Source: Levilactobacillus zymae DSM 19395 (lineage in GTDB: Bacteria > Bacillota > Bacilli > Lactobacillales > Lactobacillaceae). From it: DNA of 64,000 nucleotides. Of the stretch, positions 53,263 through 61,694 are shown piece after piece; the first letter of the stretch is position 1, and each line of letters starts with the position of its first letter. The DNA lies in the NCBI RefSeq assembly GCF_001434115.1, contig NZ_AZDW01000050.1:66679-130678 (forward strand), read 5' to 3'. The position numbers and the translations under genes are program-made. The notes beneath the pieces were generated by a model. The model ran no database searches. It saw only the letters and a list, made by a program, of their open reading frames with translations, and was not told where the DNA came from.

Positions 53263-53724
53263 ACTTGAAAAAATGGTCAAAATGAAAACGTGTGAAATTT
53301 TAAGACGAAATAAAAACAATCGAAATTAAATTAGTCTATATAATAGGAAGAGTTTAGATATTTTTAAGTGATATATCAGCTGATGGGATTGAAGATTTTG
53401 GGGGACGTGTTATACTATGAGTATATAAATGTTCACGTTAACATTTGAAAATTGCACCAAAATGTTACCTAATTTGCGGTCTAAAAGCCAACTGATGTAT
53501 TAGATTAATAAATAAATTGATTTTATTGGATTACGGATAATCGCTGATATATCAACGATAAGTGTGCCAAATTTCCTCATTTCCTCAAAAATGCGACTTG
53601 ACATTTTAGCCGTATATTGTAAGATGAAATCGGTTACAAGCCATTACTGATATATAAGTTCACCTGAACCGCATGACATTCAGACTTAACGCAATGGATA
53701 CGACAGAAGAAAGGATGTTTCTAA
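53263..53724. other. AT-rich control region upstream of uxuB
   Basis: No gene is seen. It holds TGATATATCA at 53369-53378 and 53545-53554, TGATATATAA at 53648-53657, a promoter (TTGACA 53598-53603; TAAGAT 53620-53625, 16-base spacing) and a perfect cre match at 53625-53638. The dense array suggests tight substrate induction plus catabolite repression. Confidence 0.65.
53625..53638 (+). promoter_or_regulatory. cre box at the uxuB transcription start
   Basis: TGAAATCGGTTACA matches TGWNANCGNTNWCA at every position. It lies directly downstream of the -10, a position that suits CcpA repression. Confidence 0.7.
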
Positions 53725-55362
53725 ATGGTTAAATTAAACGACGATTACTTAAATAACAAGGCCGCCTTTGAACAGGCGGGCATCAAAGTTCCTACTTATG
53801 ATCAAGCGAAGATCAAGCAAGCAACTGCTGACCATCCTCGTTGGGTCCACTTCGGTGGTGGGAACCTGTTCCGGGCATTCCACGCCGCTATCGCGAACAC
53901 ATTAATTGAAAAGGGCGAACTGGACTCCGGTGTCGTCGTTGCTGAAACCTACGATGATGGTGTTGTGAAGGACATCTACAACGCCTACAACAACCGGATC
54001 TTACGGGTCGTTACCAAGGCCGATGGGAATTTCGATAAGGAACTCATCGCGTCCGTTGGTGAAGCCCACTTCTTCAGCCCAACTGACCAGGCTGGTTGGG
54101 ACCGGATGTTTGAAATCTTCAAGAACCCATCCTTACAAGTGGTTACTTTCTCCATTACTGAAAAGGGTTACAACTTACGGACCGTTGATGGCGCCTTAAA
54201 CGACCTGACCAAGGCCGACATCGCCAACGGCCCAGAAAAACCTAAGGGCAACATGGCCGGCTTAGTTTCCTTACTGTTAGCTCGTTACCAAAACGGCAAG
54301 ACACCATTAGCCTTACTCAGTACCGATAACTTCTCCCAAAACGGGGACCGGTTAAAGGACAGCGTCTTGACGATTGCCAAGGGCTGGAAGGACAACGGTT
54401 TCGTAGACGACGCCTTCTTAGCTTACTTACAAGATCCTAAGCAAATCAGCTTCCCAATCTCCATGATTGACCGGATTACGCCTAACCCAGCCGAAGCTGT
54501 TAGCGACAAATTAAAGGATAGCGGTTTCGAAGATTACCAAATCGTGCACACCGCTCGTCACACCAACATCGCGCCATTCACCAACACCGAAGAAGTTCAC
54601 TACTTAGTCATTCAAGACGAATTTCCAAATGGTCGGCCGAAGTTTGAAGACGCCGGCGTGATCGTTACTGACCGCGACACGGTTAACGATGCCGACCAAA
54701 TGAAGGTTACTACCTGCTTGAACCCATTACACACGGCCTTAGCTATCTTTGGGAGTGTCCTGGGCTTCACGGCGATTTCCAAGGAATTACAAGACAAAGA
54801 CTTAGTCGCTTTGATTAAGCAAATCGGTTACGTTGAAGGCTTACCAGTGGTTACGGATCCTAAGGTCATCAACCCGAAGGACTTCATCGACCAATTGGTC
54901 AACAAGCGCCTGCCTAACCCATACATTCCAGATACGCCACAACGGATCGCTACGGATACTTCCCAGAAGATTCCAGTTCGTTACGGCGAAACCATCAAGC
55001 AATACGTCGCGCGTGACGGCTTTGACCCATCGACGTTGGAATTCATCCCGTTGACGATCGCCGCATGGTTCCGTTACTTAATGGCCGTTAACGACGAAGG
55101 TCAAGCCTTCGAACCAAGTCCAGATCCAATGATGGATGACTTGAAGAAGTACGTGGGCGACATCAAGTTGGGTGAAGACACCGACGTTCACGCTCACTTG
55201 AAGGACATCTTGACCAACACGTCCATCTTCGGCCAAGACCTCTACGCGGTTGGCTTGGGCACTAAGGTTGAAGGTTACTTCAAGCAAATGATCGCGGGCA
55301 AGGGTGCTATCGTGGCCACGCTCGAAAAGGCTTTAAAAGATCACGCGAAGACCGTTGCCTAA
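53725..55362 (+). CDS. uxuB: Fructuronate reductase (mannonate oxidoreductase)
   Basis: This is 545 residues of the mannitol dehydrogenase family. The N-terminal WVHFGGGNLFRAFHAA is the NAD-binding motif, and FSITEKGYNLR and HTARHTNIAPF lie before the C-terminal catalytic domain (Lys/His region around LNPLHTALAIFG). It is somewhat longer than E. coli UxuB, as known for lactobacilli. It reduces D-fructuronate to D-mannonate with NADH, linking UxaC to UxuA. It is followed 31 bases later by an epimerase-like gene. Tagaturonate reductase (UxaB) activity cannot be excluded. Confidence 0.9.
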   Translation: MVKLNDDYLNNKAAFEQAGIKVPTYDQAKIKQATADHPRWVHFGGGNLFRAFHAAIANTLIEKGELDSGVVVAETYDDGVVKDIYNAYNNRILRVVTKADGNFDKELIASVGEAHFFSPTDQAGWDRMFEIFKNPSLQVVTFSITEKGYNLRTVDGALNDLTKADIANGPEKPKGNMAGLVSLLLARYQNGKTPLALLSTDNFSQNGDRLKDSVLTIAKGWKDNGFVDDAFLAYLQDPKQISFPISMIDRITPNPAEAVSDKLKDSGFEDYQIVHTARHTNIAPFTNTEEVHYLVIQDEFPNGRPKFEDAGVIVTDRDTVNDADQMKVTTCLNPLHTALAIFGSVLGFTAISKELQDKDLVALIKQIGYVEGLPVVTDPKVINPKDFIDQLVNKRLPNPYIPDTPQRIATDTSQKIPVRYGETIKQYVARDGFDPSTLEFIPLTIAAWFRYLMAVNDEGQAFEPSPDPMMDDLKKYVGDIKLGEDTDVHAHLKDILTNTSIFGQDLYAVGLGTKVEGYFKQMIAGKGAIVATLEKALKDHAKTVA

Positions 55363-55393
55363 CGCCACCCAATTACTGGAGGAATGAGCCATT

Positions 55394-56272
55394 ATGATTA
55401 CGATTCAAAATGATAAGTTCCAAGCCATTATCAACGAAGTCGGTGCCGAATTAACGCACCTGGTTGACTTGAAGACCCAACGCGACCTGATCTGGAACAA
55501 CGACCTGTGGCCAAAACACGCCCCGGTCTTATTCCCCGCCATTGGTCGGTCGAACGACGACGCTTACTTGATTGACGGCCAGAAGCACGAGATGCCCCAA
55601 CACGGGTTTGTCAGTGGTTTACGGTTTGACGTCAAGGACCAAGCAGTCGACCACGTCACGTTAAGCACTAAGGGTAACGCGGAAACGCAACAATATTACC
55701 CCTTCAAGTACGAACTAGACATTACCTTTACGGTCGTGGCAGACGGTTTGCACCTGAGCTTCACGGTCGACAACCAAGACACCCAAGACTTGTCGTACTC
55801 CCTAGGGTCACATCCAGCCTTCAACGTGCCATTTGAAGACGGTGAAACCTTCGACGACTACGAATTGGTCTTAGATCCCAAGCCAGCGAAGTTGGAACAA
55901 TTTGAAATTGTGAAGACGCCGAACCCTTACCGTTCTGGTAAGAAATTAGAAGTTGCGCAAACGGACGGGGTCATCGCGTTGAACTACCAGATGTTTGACG
56001 CCGGCTTGATCATCTTGGACGACTCAGCTTTGAAGAGTATCACGTTACGCTCGAAGAAGAACGCCCACACCATCAAATTGGATTTGACGGATTTCGATTA
56101 CGTCACGTTATGGACCAAGGAAGGCGCCAAGGCACCGTTCCTCTGCCTTGAACCCTTCAACGGGTTGCCTGACGTGAGTGGCGACTTGCGGGAATTGGCG
56201 ACTAAGGAAGCTAACCACCACTTAGCTGCTGGCCAACAAGAAACCATGCAATACACGATTCACATTAATTAA
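55394..56272 (+). CDS. Aldose 1-epimerase family protein (LacX-like)
   Basis: This is 292 residues. Motifs: GAELTHLVDLKTQRDLIWN, FPAIGRSNDDAYLIDG, PQHGFVSGLRFDV with the conserved His, SLGSHPAFNVPF with the second His, and CLEPFNGLPD with a catalytic-type Glu. These fit the galactose-mutarotase/LacX superfamily. It interconverts sugar anomers in the cytoplasm. It lies 31 bases after uxuB with an AGGAATG-type ribosome site, so it is probably co-transcribed; anomerisation of a uronate or sugar product is inferred. Confidence 0.85.
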   Translation: MITIQNDKFQAIINEVGAELTHLVDLKTQRDLIWNNDLWPKHAPVLFPAIGRSNDDAYLIDGQKHEMPQHGFVSGLRFDVKDQAVDHVTLSTKGNAETQQYYPFKYELDITFTVVADGLHLSFTVDNQDTQDLSYSLGSHPAFNVPFEDGETFDDYELVLDPKPAKLEQFEIVKTPNPYRSGKKLEVAQTDGVIALNYQMFDAGLIILDDSALKSITLRSKKNAHTIKLDLTDFDYVTLWTKEGAKAPFLCLEPFNGLPDVSGDLRELATKEANHHLAAGQQETMQYTIHIN

Positions 56273-56526
56273 TAGAGTGCGACGACGGGCGTTTAGCCGG
56301 TGAGCATGAACGTCAAGTCAGTGATTATCCTGAACTTTGGATAATGACTGACTTGGGGTTAAGCGGAACCGGTTGCCCATCAGGAGCACGTTTCAACGAG
56401 GATGAAACTGGTCGCCTTGCCGGTCGGCCCCACTGGGGCTGGAACGTGGTGGACACCACCTTAAACAGATAATCCACTATTAATATCTTACGTCTCACCA
56501 AGAGAATATGGAGGTCAATTAGAAAA

Positions 56527-57519
56527 ATGTCAGAATATAAGATTGCGGTTGTTAACTCAAGTAGTTTTGGTCAAGTCTTCACGGAACACTGGAAGGAACT
56601 CGAAGAAATCGGTGAAGTCAAGCGCTTCATGCTCCCAACCGACATCGACGGTAAGTCCTTAGCCGCTAAGCTGAAGGGTTACAACATCATCATTGCGTCC
56701 GTAACGCCAATGTTTGACAAAGAATTCTTCGACAACACGGAAGGCTTGTTACTGATCTCCCGTCACGGTATCGGCTTTAACAACGTTGATATCAAGGCTG
56801 CTAAGGAACACGGCGTTAAGGTTACCATCGTGCCCCAATTGGTTGAACGGGACTCCGTTGCCGAAAACGAACTGGTTAACTTGTTGACCTTGGTTCGTCG
56901 GACGGTGGCTGCTGCTGAACGTGAACGTGACGACCGGTACGAAGACCGGGCCGAATTCATGGGTAACGAACTCAGCGGGAAGACCTTTGGGGTTATCGGT
57001 TGTGGGAACATTGGTAGCCGGGTCGCTGAATTGTTCAGTGTCTTTGGTGGCCAAGTGTTCATCACCGACCCAGATCCAAAGGCTCCAGAAGGCTGGTTGA
57101 AGAGCCACAACGTTCAACGCGTGGACCTCGACACCTTGCTGAAGAACAGTGACTACGTTTCCTTAAACGCCTCACTGAACGATGGTAACTACCACTTGAT
57201 CAACGCTGAAAAGGTTGCTGAAATGAAGAAGGGCGCTTACCTTTGCAATAACGCCCGGGGTGCTTTGATTGACGAAACGGCCGTCTTAGATGGTATCAAG
57301 TCTGGTCAATTATCCGGTTACGCTGCGGATGCGGTTGAAGTTGAACCCGTTCGTGCTAGCCACCCATTCTTACACAACGACCGCGTCTTACTGACGCCCC
57401 ACACCTCCGCATACACTTACGAATGCTTACACGGCATGGGCGAAAAGTGTGTCAGCGATGTGAAGAACTTAATTGCAAACAAGCCATTAGTTCGGGAATT
57501 AACGAGCACGTTGGCCTAG
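56527..57519 (+). CDS. D-isomer-specific 2-hydroxyacid dehydrogenase
   Basis: This is 330 residues. The NAD-binding motif is GVIGCGNIGSRVAEL (near residue 157). Catalytic Arg in NNARGALID, Glu in DAVEVEP and His in LTPHTSAYT form the family triad. It reversibly reduces a 2-keto acid; which one is unknown. GGAGG precedes the ATG. It lies within the hexuronate/gluconate region upstream of gntK, so a 2-keto sugar acid (for example 2-ketogluconate or a KDG-like acid) is a plausible substrate (inference). It is followed by a hairpin (57531-57572). Confidence 0.85.
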   Translation: MSEYKIAVVNSSSFGQVFTEHWKELEEIGEVKRFMLPTDIDGKSLAAKLKGYNIIIASVTPMFDKEFFDNTEGLLLISRHGIGFNNVDIKAAKEHGVKVTIVPQLVERDSVAENELVNLLTLVRRTVAAAERERDDRYEDRAEFMGNELSGKTFGVIGCGNIGSRVAELFSVFGGQVFITDPDPKAPEGWLKSHNVQRVDLDTLLKNSDYVSLNASLNDGNYHLINAEKVAEMKKGAYLCNNARGALIDETAVLDGIKSGQLSGYAADAVEVEPVRASHPFLHNDRVLLTPHTSAYTYECLHGMGEKCVSDVKNLIANKPLVRELTSTLA

Positions 57520-57822
57520 TGAGGTAACCGAATGGGACCATGTGCGCTCAAGGCGGCATGGTCCCGTTCTTTACCCTCAATGCGCTAAATGGTTCAGCGG
57601 TTGGTCGTTTTTGAACGGCAATCGCTACTTATAGGAAGAGATTCGACTGGTGGTATCCCTGGTTAGCGAGTAACTCGGTGGAGTTGACGGTAGCTATTGG
57701 CCGTCGTCTGGCTGAACAGGGCGTTATCAATCGAAGCGTGAGCAACAATAGTGTTAAAGTCGGGTTCCCGGCTTTCGCTATCAATAGCCGATCTTTATTT
57801 AAACAGAAAGCTGGGAAACGAA
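57520..57822. other. Intergenic region before gntK
   Basis: It begins with a terminator-like hairpin (AATGGGACCATG at 57531-57542 with CATGGTCCCGTT at 57557-57568). Near 57756-57775 a compact AAAGTCGGG-TT-CCCGGCTTT hairpin precedes the gntK start. No gene or clear promoter consensus was found. Confidence 0.55.
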
Positions 57823-59355
57823 ATGGACTATTTAATTGGAATTGATGTTGGGACCACGAGTACCAAAGCGGTCATCTACGATAAAAAAGGGAAGATTTAC
57901 GGCTACGCCAACAAACTGTACCCGTTGATTCAAGAAAACTCCGATATGGCCGAAGAAGATCCAGATGTAATCTTTGACGCCACGGTCGCGGCTTTAAAGG
58001 AAGTTACCGGTAAGGTGGACGGCAAGGTCTTAGGGGTCGCTTGGTCGACGCAACAGCACAGCCTGATCGCCTTAGATAAGGACCACAAGCCACTGACCAA
58101 CGCCATCACTTGGGCCGATAACCGTTCCGAAAAGTACGCTTCGGCGATGGACAAGGACGGTTCCGGCCTGGAACTCTACAAACGGACCGGGTTACCGAAC
58201 CACCCGATGGGCCCCGTCTACAAGATTCTCTGGTTGAAGAACGAACGACCAGACATCTACAAGCAAACCCGTTACTGGGTCGGCTTGAAGGAATACTTGA
58301 TTTACCGGTACTTCGGTCAATTAAAGGAAGAATACGGGATGGCTGCGGCCACCGGTCTGTTCAACATCCACACCATGGACTGGGACGAAGAATCCCTGAA
58401 GTTGACGGGTGTGACCCGCGACCAGTTGCCTGAATTAGTGGAAGCCACTTACCAGGTTAAGGGCTTGAAGCCCGAATACGCCAAGGAAATTGGCTTTGAC
58501 GAAGACATGCCGTTCATCATGGGGGGGACCGATGGGGCCCTTTCCGGAATCGGTTCCGGGGCGATTGGCGACGGCGAAGTCTCCGTCACCATCGGGACTT
58601 CCGGCGTGGTCCGGACCTTCGTGGACAAGCCACAAATCGACCCGAAAGGCCGGATCTACTGCTACCCAGTCATGGACGGCAAGTGGATCATCGGGGGCCC
58701 CGTCAACAACGGGGGAATCGTCTTCCGCTGGGTCCGCGACAACCTCTTTGCGCCCGAAAAGGCGTTGGCTAAGGAAATGGGCGAAGACCCGTACGATTTG
58801 CTGACCAAGATTGCTAGCCAGGTTCCCGCCGGTTCCGACGGCCTGATTTTCCACCCGTTCTTGGGTGGTGAACGGGCCCCAATCTGGGACGGGAACGCCC
58901 GGGCTTCCTTCTTTGGCTTGACCCGGCAACACAACCGCTCCCACATGGTTCGGGCCGCCCTGGAAGGTATCGTTTACAACCTGTACACGGTTGAATTGGC
59001 CCTCAAGGAAGCCGCTGGTGAACCTAAGAAGGTCATGGCTTCCGGTGGATTTGCCCGCTCGCCACTCTGGCGTCAAATGTTAGCCGACATCTTCGAAGAA
59101 CCCGTGACGATTGCGGAATCCTTCGAAGCCGGCTGTTTAGGGGCCATGGTGATTGCCCAAATTAGTTTAGGCCTGGCCGACAACCTTTCCGTGGTCAAGA
59201 ACTTCATTGGCAAGACCAACACTTACCAACCTAACCCAGAAACCTACGCCAACTACCGGGAAATCATGCCGATTTACATCCGGTTGGGCCGGAAACTGGA
59301 ATCCGAATACACCGCCATCGCGGAGTATCAACGGAAACGGGAACCGAAGGAATAA
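57823..59355 (+). CDS. gntK: Gluconokinase (FGGY family)
   Basis: This is 510 residues from ATG 57823, with a GGGAAA-type weak ribosome site; an upstream open stretch to 57751 has no start signals. FGGY motifs: IGIDVGTTSTKAVIYD (residues 4-19), ITWADNRSE, GGTDGALSGIGSGA, TIGTSGVVRTF and ASGGFARSPLW. It phosphorylates gluconate to 6-phosphogluconate with ATP. Gnd, encoded next (59734), uses the product. Together they feed gluconate into the phosphoketolase pathway. A structured element lies between the two genes. Confidence 0.9.
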   Translation: MDYLIGIDVGTTSTKAVIYDKKGKIYGYANKLYPLIQENSDMAEEDPDVIFDATVAALKEVTGKVDGKVLGVAWSTQQHSLIALDKDHKPLTNAITWADNRSEKYASAMDKDGSGLELYKRTGLPNHPMGPVYKILWLKNERPDIYKQTRYWVGLKEYLIYRYFGQLKEEYGMAAATGLFNIHTMDWDEESLKLTGVTRDQLPELVEATYQVKGLKPEYAKEIGFDEDMPFIMGGTDGALSGIGSGAIGDGEVSVTIGTSGVVRTFVDKPQIDPKGRIYCYPVMDGKWIIGGPVNNGGIVFRWVRDNLFAPEKALAKEMGEDPYDLLTKIASQVPAGSDGLIFHPFLGGERAPIWDGNARASFFGLTRQHNRSHMVRAALEGIVYNLYTVELALKEAAGEPKKVMASGGFARSPLWRQMLADIFEEPVTIAESFEAGCLGAMVIAQISLGLADNLSVVKNFIGKTNTYQPNPETYANYREIMPIYIRLGRKLESEYTAIAEYQRKREPKE

Positions 59356-59733
59356 GTTTCGCTGGATGAAACTGGTCGCCCTCCGGCGCTCAGGGGCGAA
59401 CATTTGGACCGCCAGTGGGCACAACTTTGAGCCTTGCTAAACCCGCAAGTCTCAAAGCTTGGCCTTATGGTAAGCCGACAAAAAACGCCGACTAACCATA
59501 ATTTCACCGGCTGAGCCCCTGCTCGCCTACGGGCTGAATACTGAATATTCTAGTTAAACTATCCGTTGTAGAACGGGAATGTAGTGGATTGTGTGGGTTT
59601 AACAACGGGTCAATTCAGTGAAATGTAACACTTTTTCATAGTTTTACTTGAAATATGTAACTTTTTTTAATATGATAAGGACGACTTAAAAAACGGAACT
59701 TATCACTTTACCGAGAGAGAGGAAATTACACGC
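59356..59733. other. Intergenic region between gntK and gnd
   Basis: It contains the inverted structured element copy 3 (59385-59527). Two direct repeats follow (TGAAATGTAACACTTTTT near 59619 and TGAAATATGTAACTTTTT near 59649). The gnd promoter is TTGAAA 59648-59653, 17 bases, TATGAT 59671-59676. A 16-base segment, GATGAAACTGGTCGCC (59365-59380), also occurs at 56401-56416. Confidence 0.65.
59385..59527 (-). ncRNA. Structured intergenic element, copy 3 (inverted)
   Basis: On the minus strand it has the same order of parts as copies 1 and 2. Outer CAGGGGC/GCCCCTG (59391-59397 and 59515-59521). CCGGTG with CACTGG (59505-59510 and 59412-59417). A 14-bp helix (59487-59500 with 59466-59479) again has a T-T mismatch at position 7 and a T-rich loop. 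CTTTGAG/CTCAAAG (59425-59431 and 59451-59457) is followed by GTGCCCAC. Sequence identity with copy 2 is high in the loops and low in the stems, which still pair. Confidence 0.6.
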
Positions 59734-60636
59734 ATGAAAATTGGATTAGTTGGATTAGGCAAGATGGGCTTGAACTTAGCCCAAAACATGATGGATCACG
59801 GTACCGAGGTCGTTGGCTTTGACTTGAACAAGGACTTCGTCAGTGCCGCCGCTGGTTTTGGGGCCGAGGCCGCCACGTCTTTAGACGACTTGTTAAGCAA
59901 GTTGCCTTCGCCTAAAGTTGTTTGGCTGATGTTACCAGCCGGCAAGCCAACCGAAAGCACGATTGCCACGTTGACCGACGTATTAGACGCCGGCGACTAC
60001 ATCGTCGACGGGGGGAACTCCTTCTGGAAGAACTCCGTGGAAGACGCCAAGAAGGCCGAAGCCAAGAACATCAACTTCTTCGACTGTGGGACCTCTGGTG
60101 GGAAGTCCGGCGCTCGTCACGACGGGAACTTTATGATCGGTGGGACGTCCCAAGAATCCTTTGACGCCGTTTTGAAGCCAATCTTCGAAGGCATCGCCCA
60201 AACCAACGGTTACCTGTACACCGGTGCTGCTGGTTCCGGTCACTACCTGAAGATGGTTCACAACGGGATCGAATACGGGATGATGGAAGCCATCGGTGAA
60301 GGCTTTGACGTGCTGGAACACAGCGATTTCAACTACGATAACGAAGCCGTTGCCTTACTCTGGAACTCCGGTTCTGTCGTTCGGTCATGGCTCATGGAAT
60401 TGGCCCAAGAAGCCTTTGCCAAGGACGCTAACCTGGACGAAATCAAGGGAACCATGCACAGTTCTGGTGAAGGTATGTGGACCTTGCAAGAAGCCATGGA
60501 CCAACAAGTGCCAACGCCAGTTATCGCGCTGTCCTTAATGATGCGTTACCGTTCAATGGAAGACGACACCTTTACGGGTAAGGTCGTTTCTGCTCTCCGG
60601 AATGGTTTTGGTGGCCACGCGGTCGACAAAGCTTAA
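59734..60636 (+). CDS. gnd: 6-phosphogluconate dehydrogenase, decarboxylating (short, GndA/YqeC type)
   Basis: This is 300 residues, the short form rather than the ~470-residue NADP enzyme. GLVGLGKMGLNLA (residues 4-16) binds the cofactor, DGGNSFWKNS and CGTSGGKSGARHDGNFMIGG form the substrate site, and HYLKMVHNGIEYGMM holds the catalytic Lys. It converts 6-phosphogluconate to ribulose-5-phosphate and CO2, which is required for the heterofermentative pathway. A strong promoter and a clean terminator (60656-60686) are visible. Confidence 0.92.
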   Translation: MKIGLVGLGKMGLNLAQNMMDHGTEVVGFDLNKDFVSAAAGFGAEAATSLDDLLSKLPSPKVVWLMLPAGKPTESTIATLTDVLDAGDYIVDGGNSFWKNSVEDAKKAEAKNINFFDCGTSGGKSGARHDGNFMIGGTSQESFDAVLKPIFEGIAQTNGYLYTGAAGSGHYLKMVHNGIEYGMMEAIGEGFDVLEHSDFNYDNEAVALLWNSGSVVRSWLMELAQEAFAKDANLDEIKGTMHSSGEGMWTLQEAMDQQVPTPVIALSLMMRYRSMEDDTFTGKVVSALRNGFGGHAVDKA

Positions 60637-60655
60637 TAAAGTTAATAACATCTGA

Positions 60656-60687
60656 AAGGCGGTACTTTTGGGTACTGCCTTTTTTGA
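60656..60687 (+). terminator. Terminator of gnd
   Basis: AAAGGCGGTAC pairs with GGTACTGCCTTT with one mismatch, followed by TTTT. Confidence 0.85.
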
Positions 60688-60915
60688 AAAAATGCTTGTG
60701 AAAAAACGTGACAATCCGCGTTGCGGTTAGCCAGTTGGTTTAATTGTTTGACTAACCGGTAAGAATTTAGGCGCACCTATGCTAAACTAAGAGAATCATC
60801 AGCTCATTCACCCACGCATTAAAGTCGACTTGAAGGGAAGGTCGGCGGGTGAAAGAACTAAGCGAACCGACACAGAGACCAAGACGAAAAACTGGAAAAG
60901 GATGGTTCATTCGCT

Positions 60916-61680
60916 ATGCAATTAAAAAACATGCGGAGCGAAGCGTACAGCCAACTTCGTTACCGAATTATGCACAATAAATACACTCCCGGACAAAAGA
61001 TTTCCGAAAAGGTCATTTCCGACGAGCTCGGGATCGGCCGGACCCCGGTTCGTGAAGCGGTGATCCGGGTGGAACGGGACGGACTGATTGACGTGGTGCC
61101 GCAAAGTGGGACCTACGTTTCGCGGATCGACATGGCGATGGCCAACAACGCCCGGTTTGTCCGTCAAATCTTAGAAGTCGAAATCATGCTGGAGGCCACC
61201 GGTAAAATGACCGACGAGTGGTACCAGAAACTCCAACAGAATCTGGAAAATCAGGTGGTCGTGGCCCAGCAAGGCGATCCCGATGCGTTCTTTGACCTGG
61301 ACGAAGCCTTTCACAAGACCTTCTACCTGGCCGCGGACCGCGAAGTCGTTTGGGATTGGTTACAGACGTTGAACATGCACCTGAACCGCTTCCGGTGGAT
61401 GCGCCTGAAGGTCACCAATCTGGATTGGCAGACGTTGTTAGACCAACACCAGGCAATCTTAGACGCGGTGCGCCGCCGAGAACTCGACGACGTGCGTTAT
61501 AGCATCACCAAGCATTTACGGCTAATGTTGAGTGAACGGAAATATCTACTCAACAAGTTCCCCGACTATTTCATGAACGTGCGGCCCGAGGACCTCACGT
61601 CGGCCGACGTCCCGGCTCACGAACCGGGGACGCTGGATGTGCGGGGCATCTTAGCCAAGACAACCACGAAAAACGATTAG
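60916..61680 (+). CDS. GntR-family regulator (FadR/FCD subgroup)
   Basis: This is 254 residues. The winged helix spans about residues 5-70 (KISEKVISDELGIGRTPVREAVIRVERDGLI in part, then VPQSGTYVS). A helical FCD domain follows with a metal-site pattern (DEAFHKTFYLA, and two later His residues). It is the first gene of the uxuA-kdgK operon: uxuA starts 15 bases after its stop. Family members in this setting sense a hexuronate-pathway intermediate. It is the prime candidate for binding the TGATATATCA sites upstream of GH31 and uxuB; no such site lies in front of its own gene. Confidence 0.88.
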   Translation: MQLKNMRSEAYSQLRYRIMHNKYTPGQKISEKVISDELGIGRTPVREAVIRVERDGLIDVVPQSGTYVSRIDMAMANNARFVRQILEVEIMLEATGKMTDEWYQKLQQNLENQVVVAQQGDPDAFFDLDEAFHKTFYLAADREVVWDWLQTLNMHLNRFRWMRLKVTNLDWQTLLDQHQAILDAVRRRELDDVRYSITKHLRLMLSERKYLLNKFPDYFMNVRPEDLTSADVPAHEPGTLDVRGILAKTTTKND

Positions 61681-61694
61681 AGGAGGTCGCAAAC

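Noticed and set aside
57756-57775. Terminator inside the gntK leader
   Set aside because: The hairpin is compact but is not followed by a T run; kept only as a note on the intergenic region.
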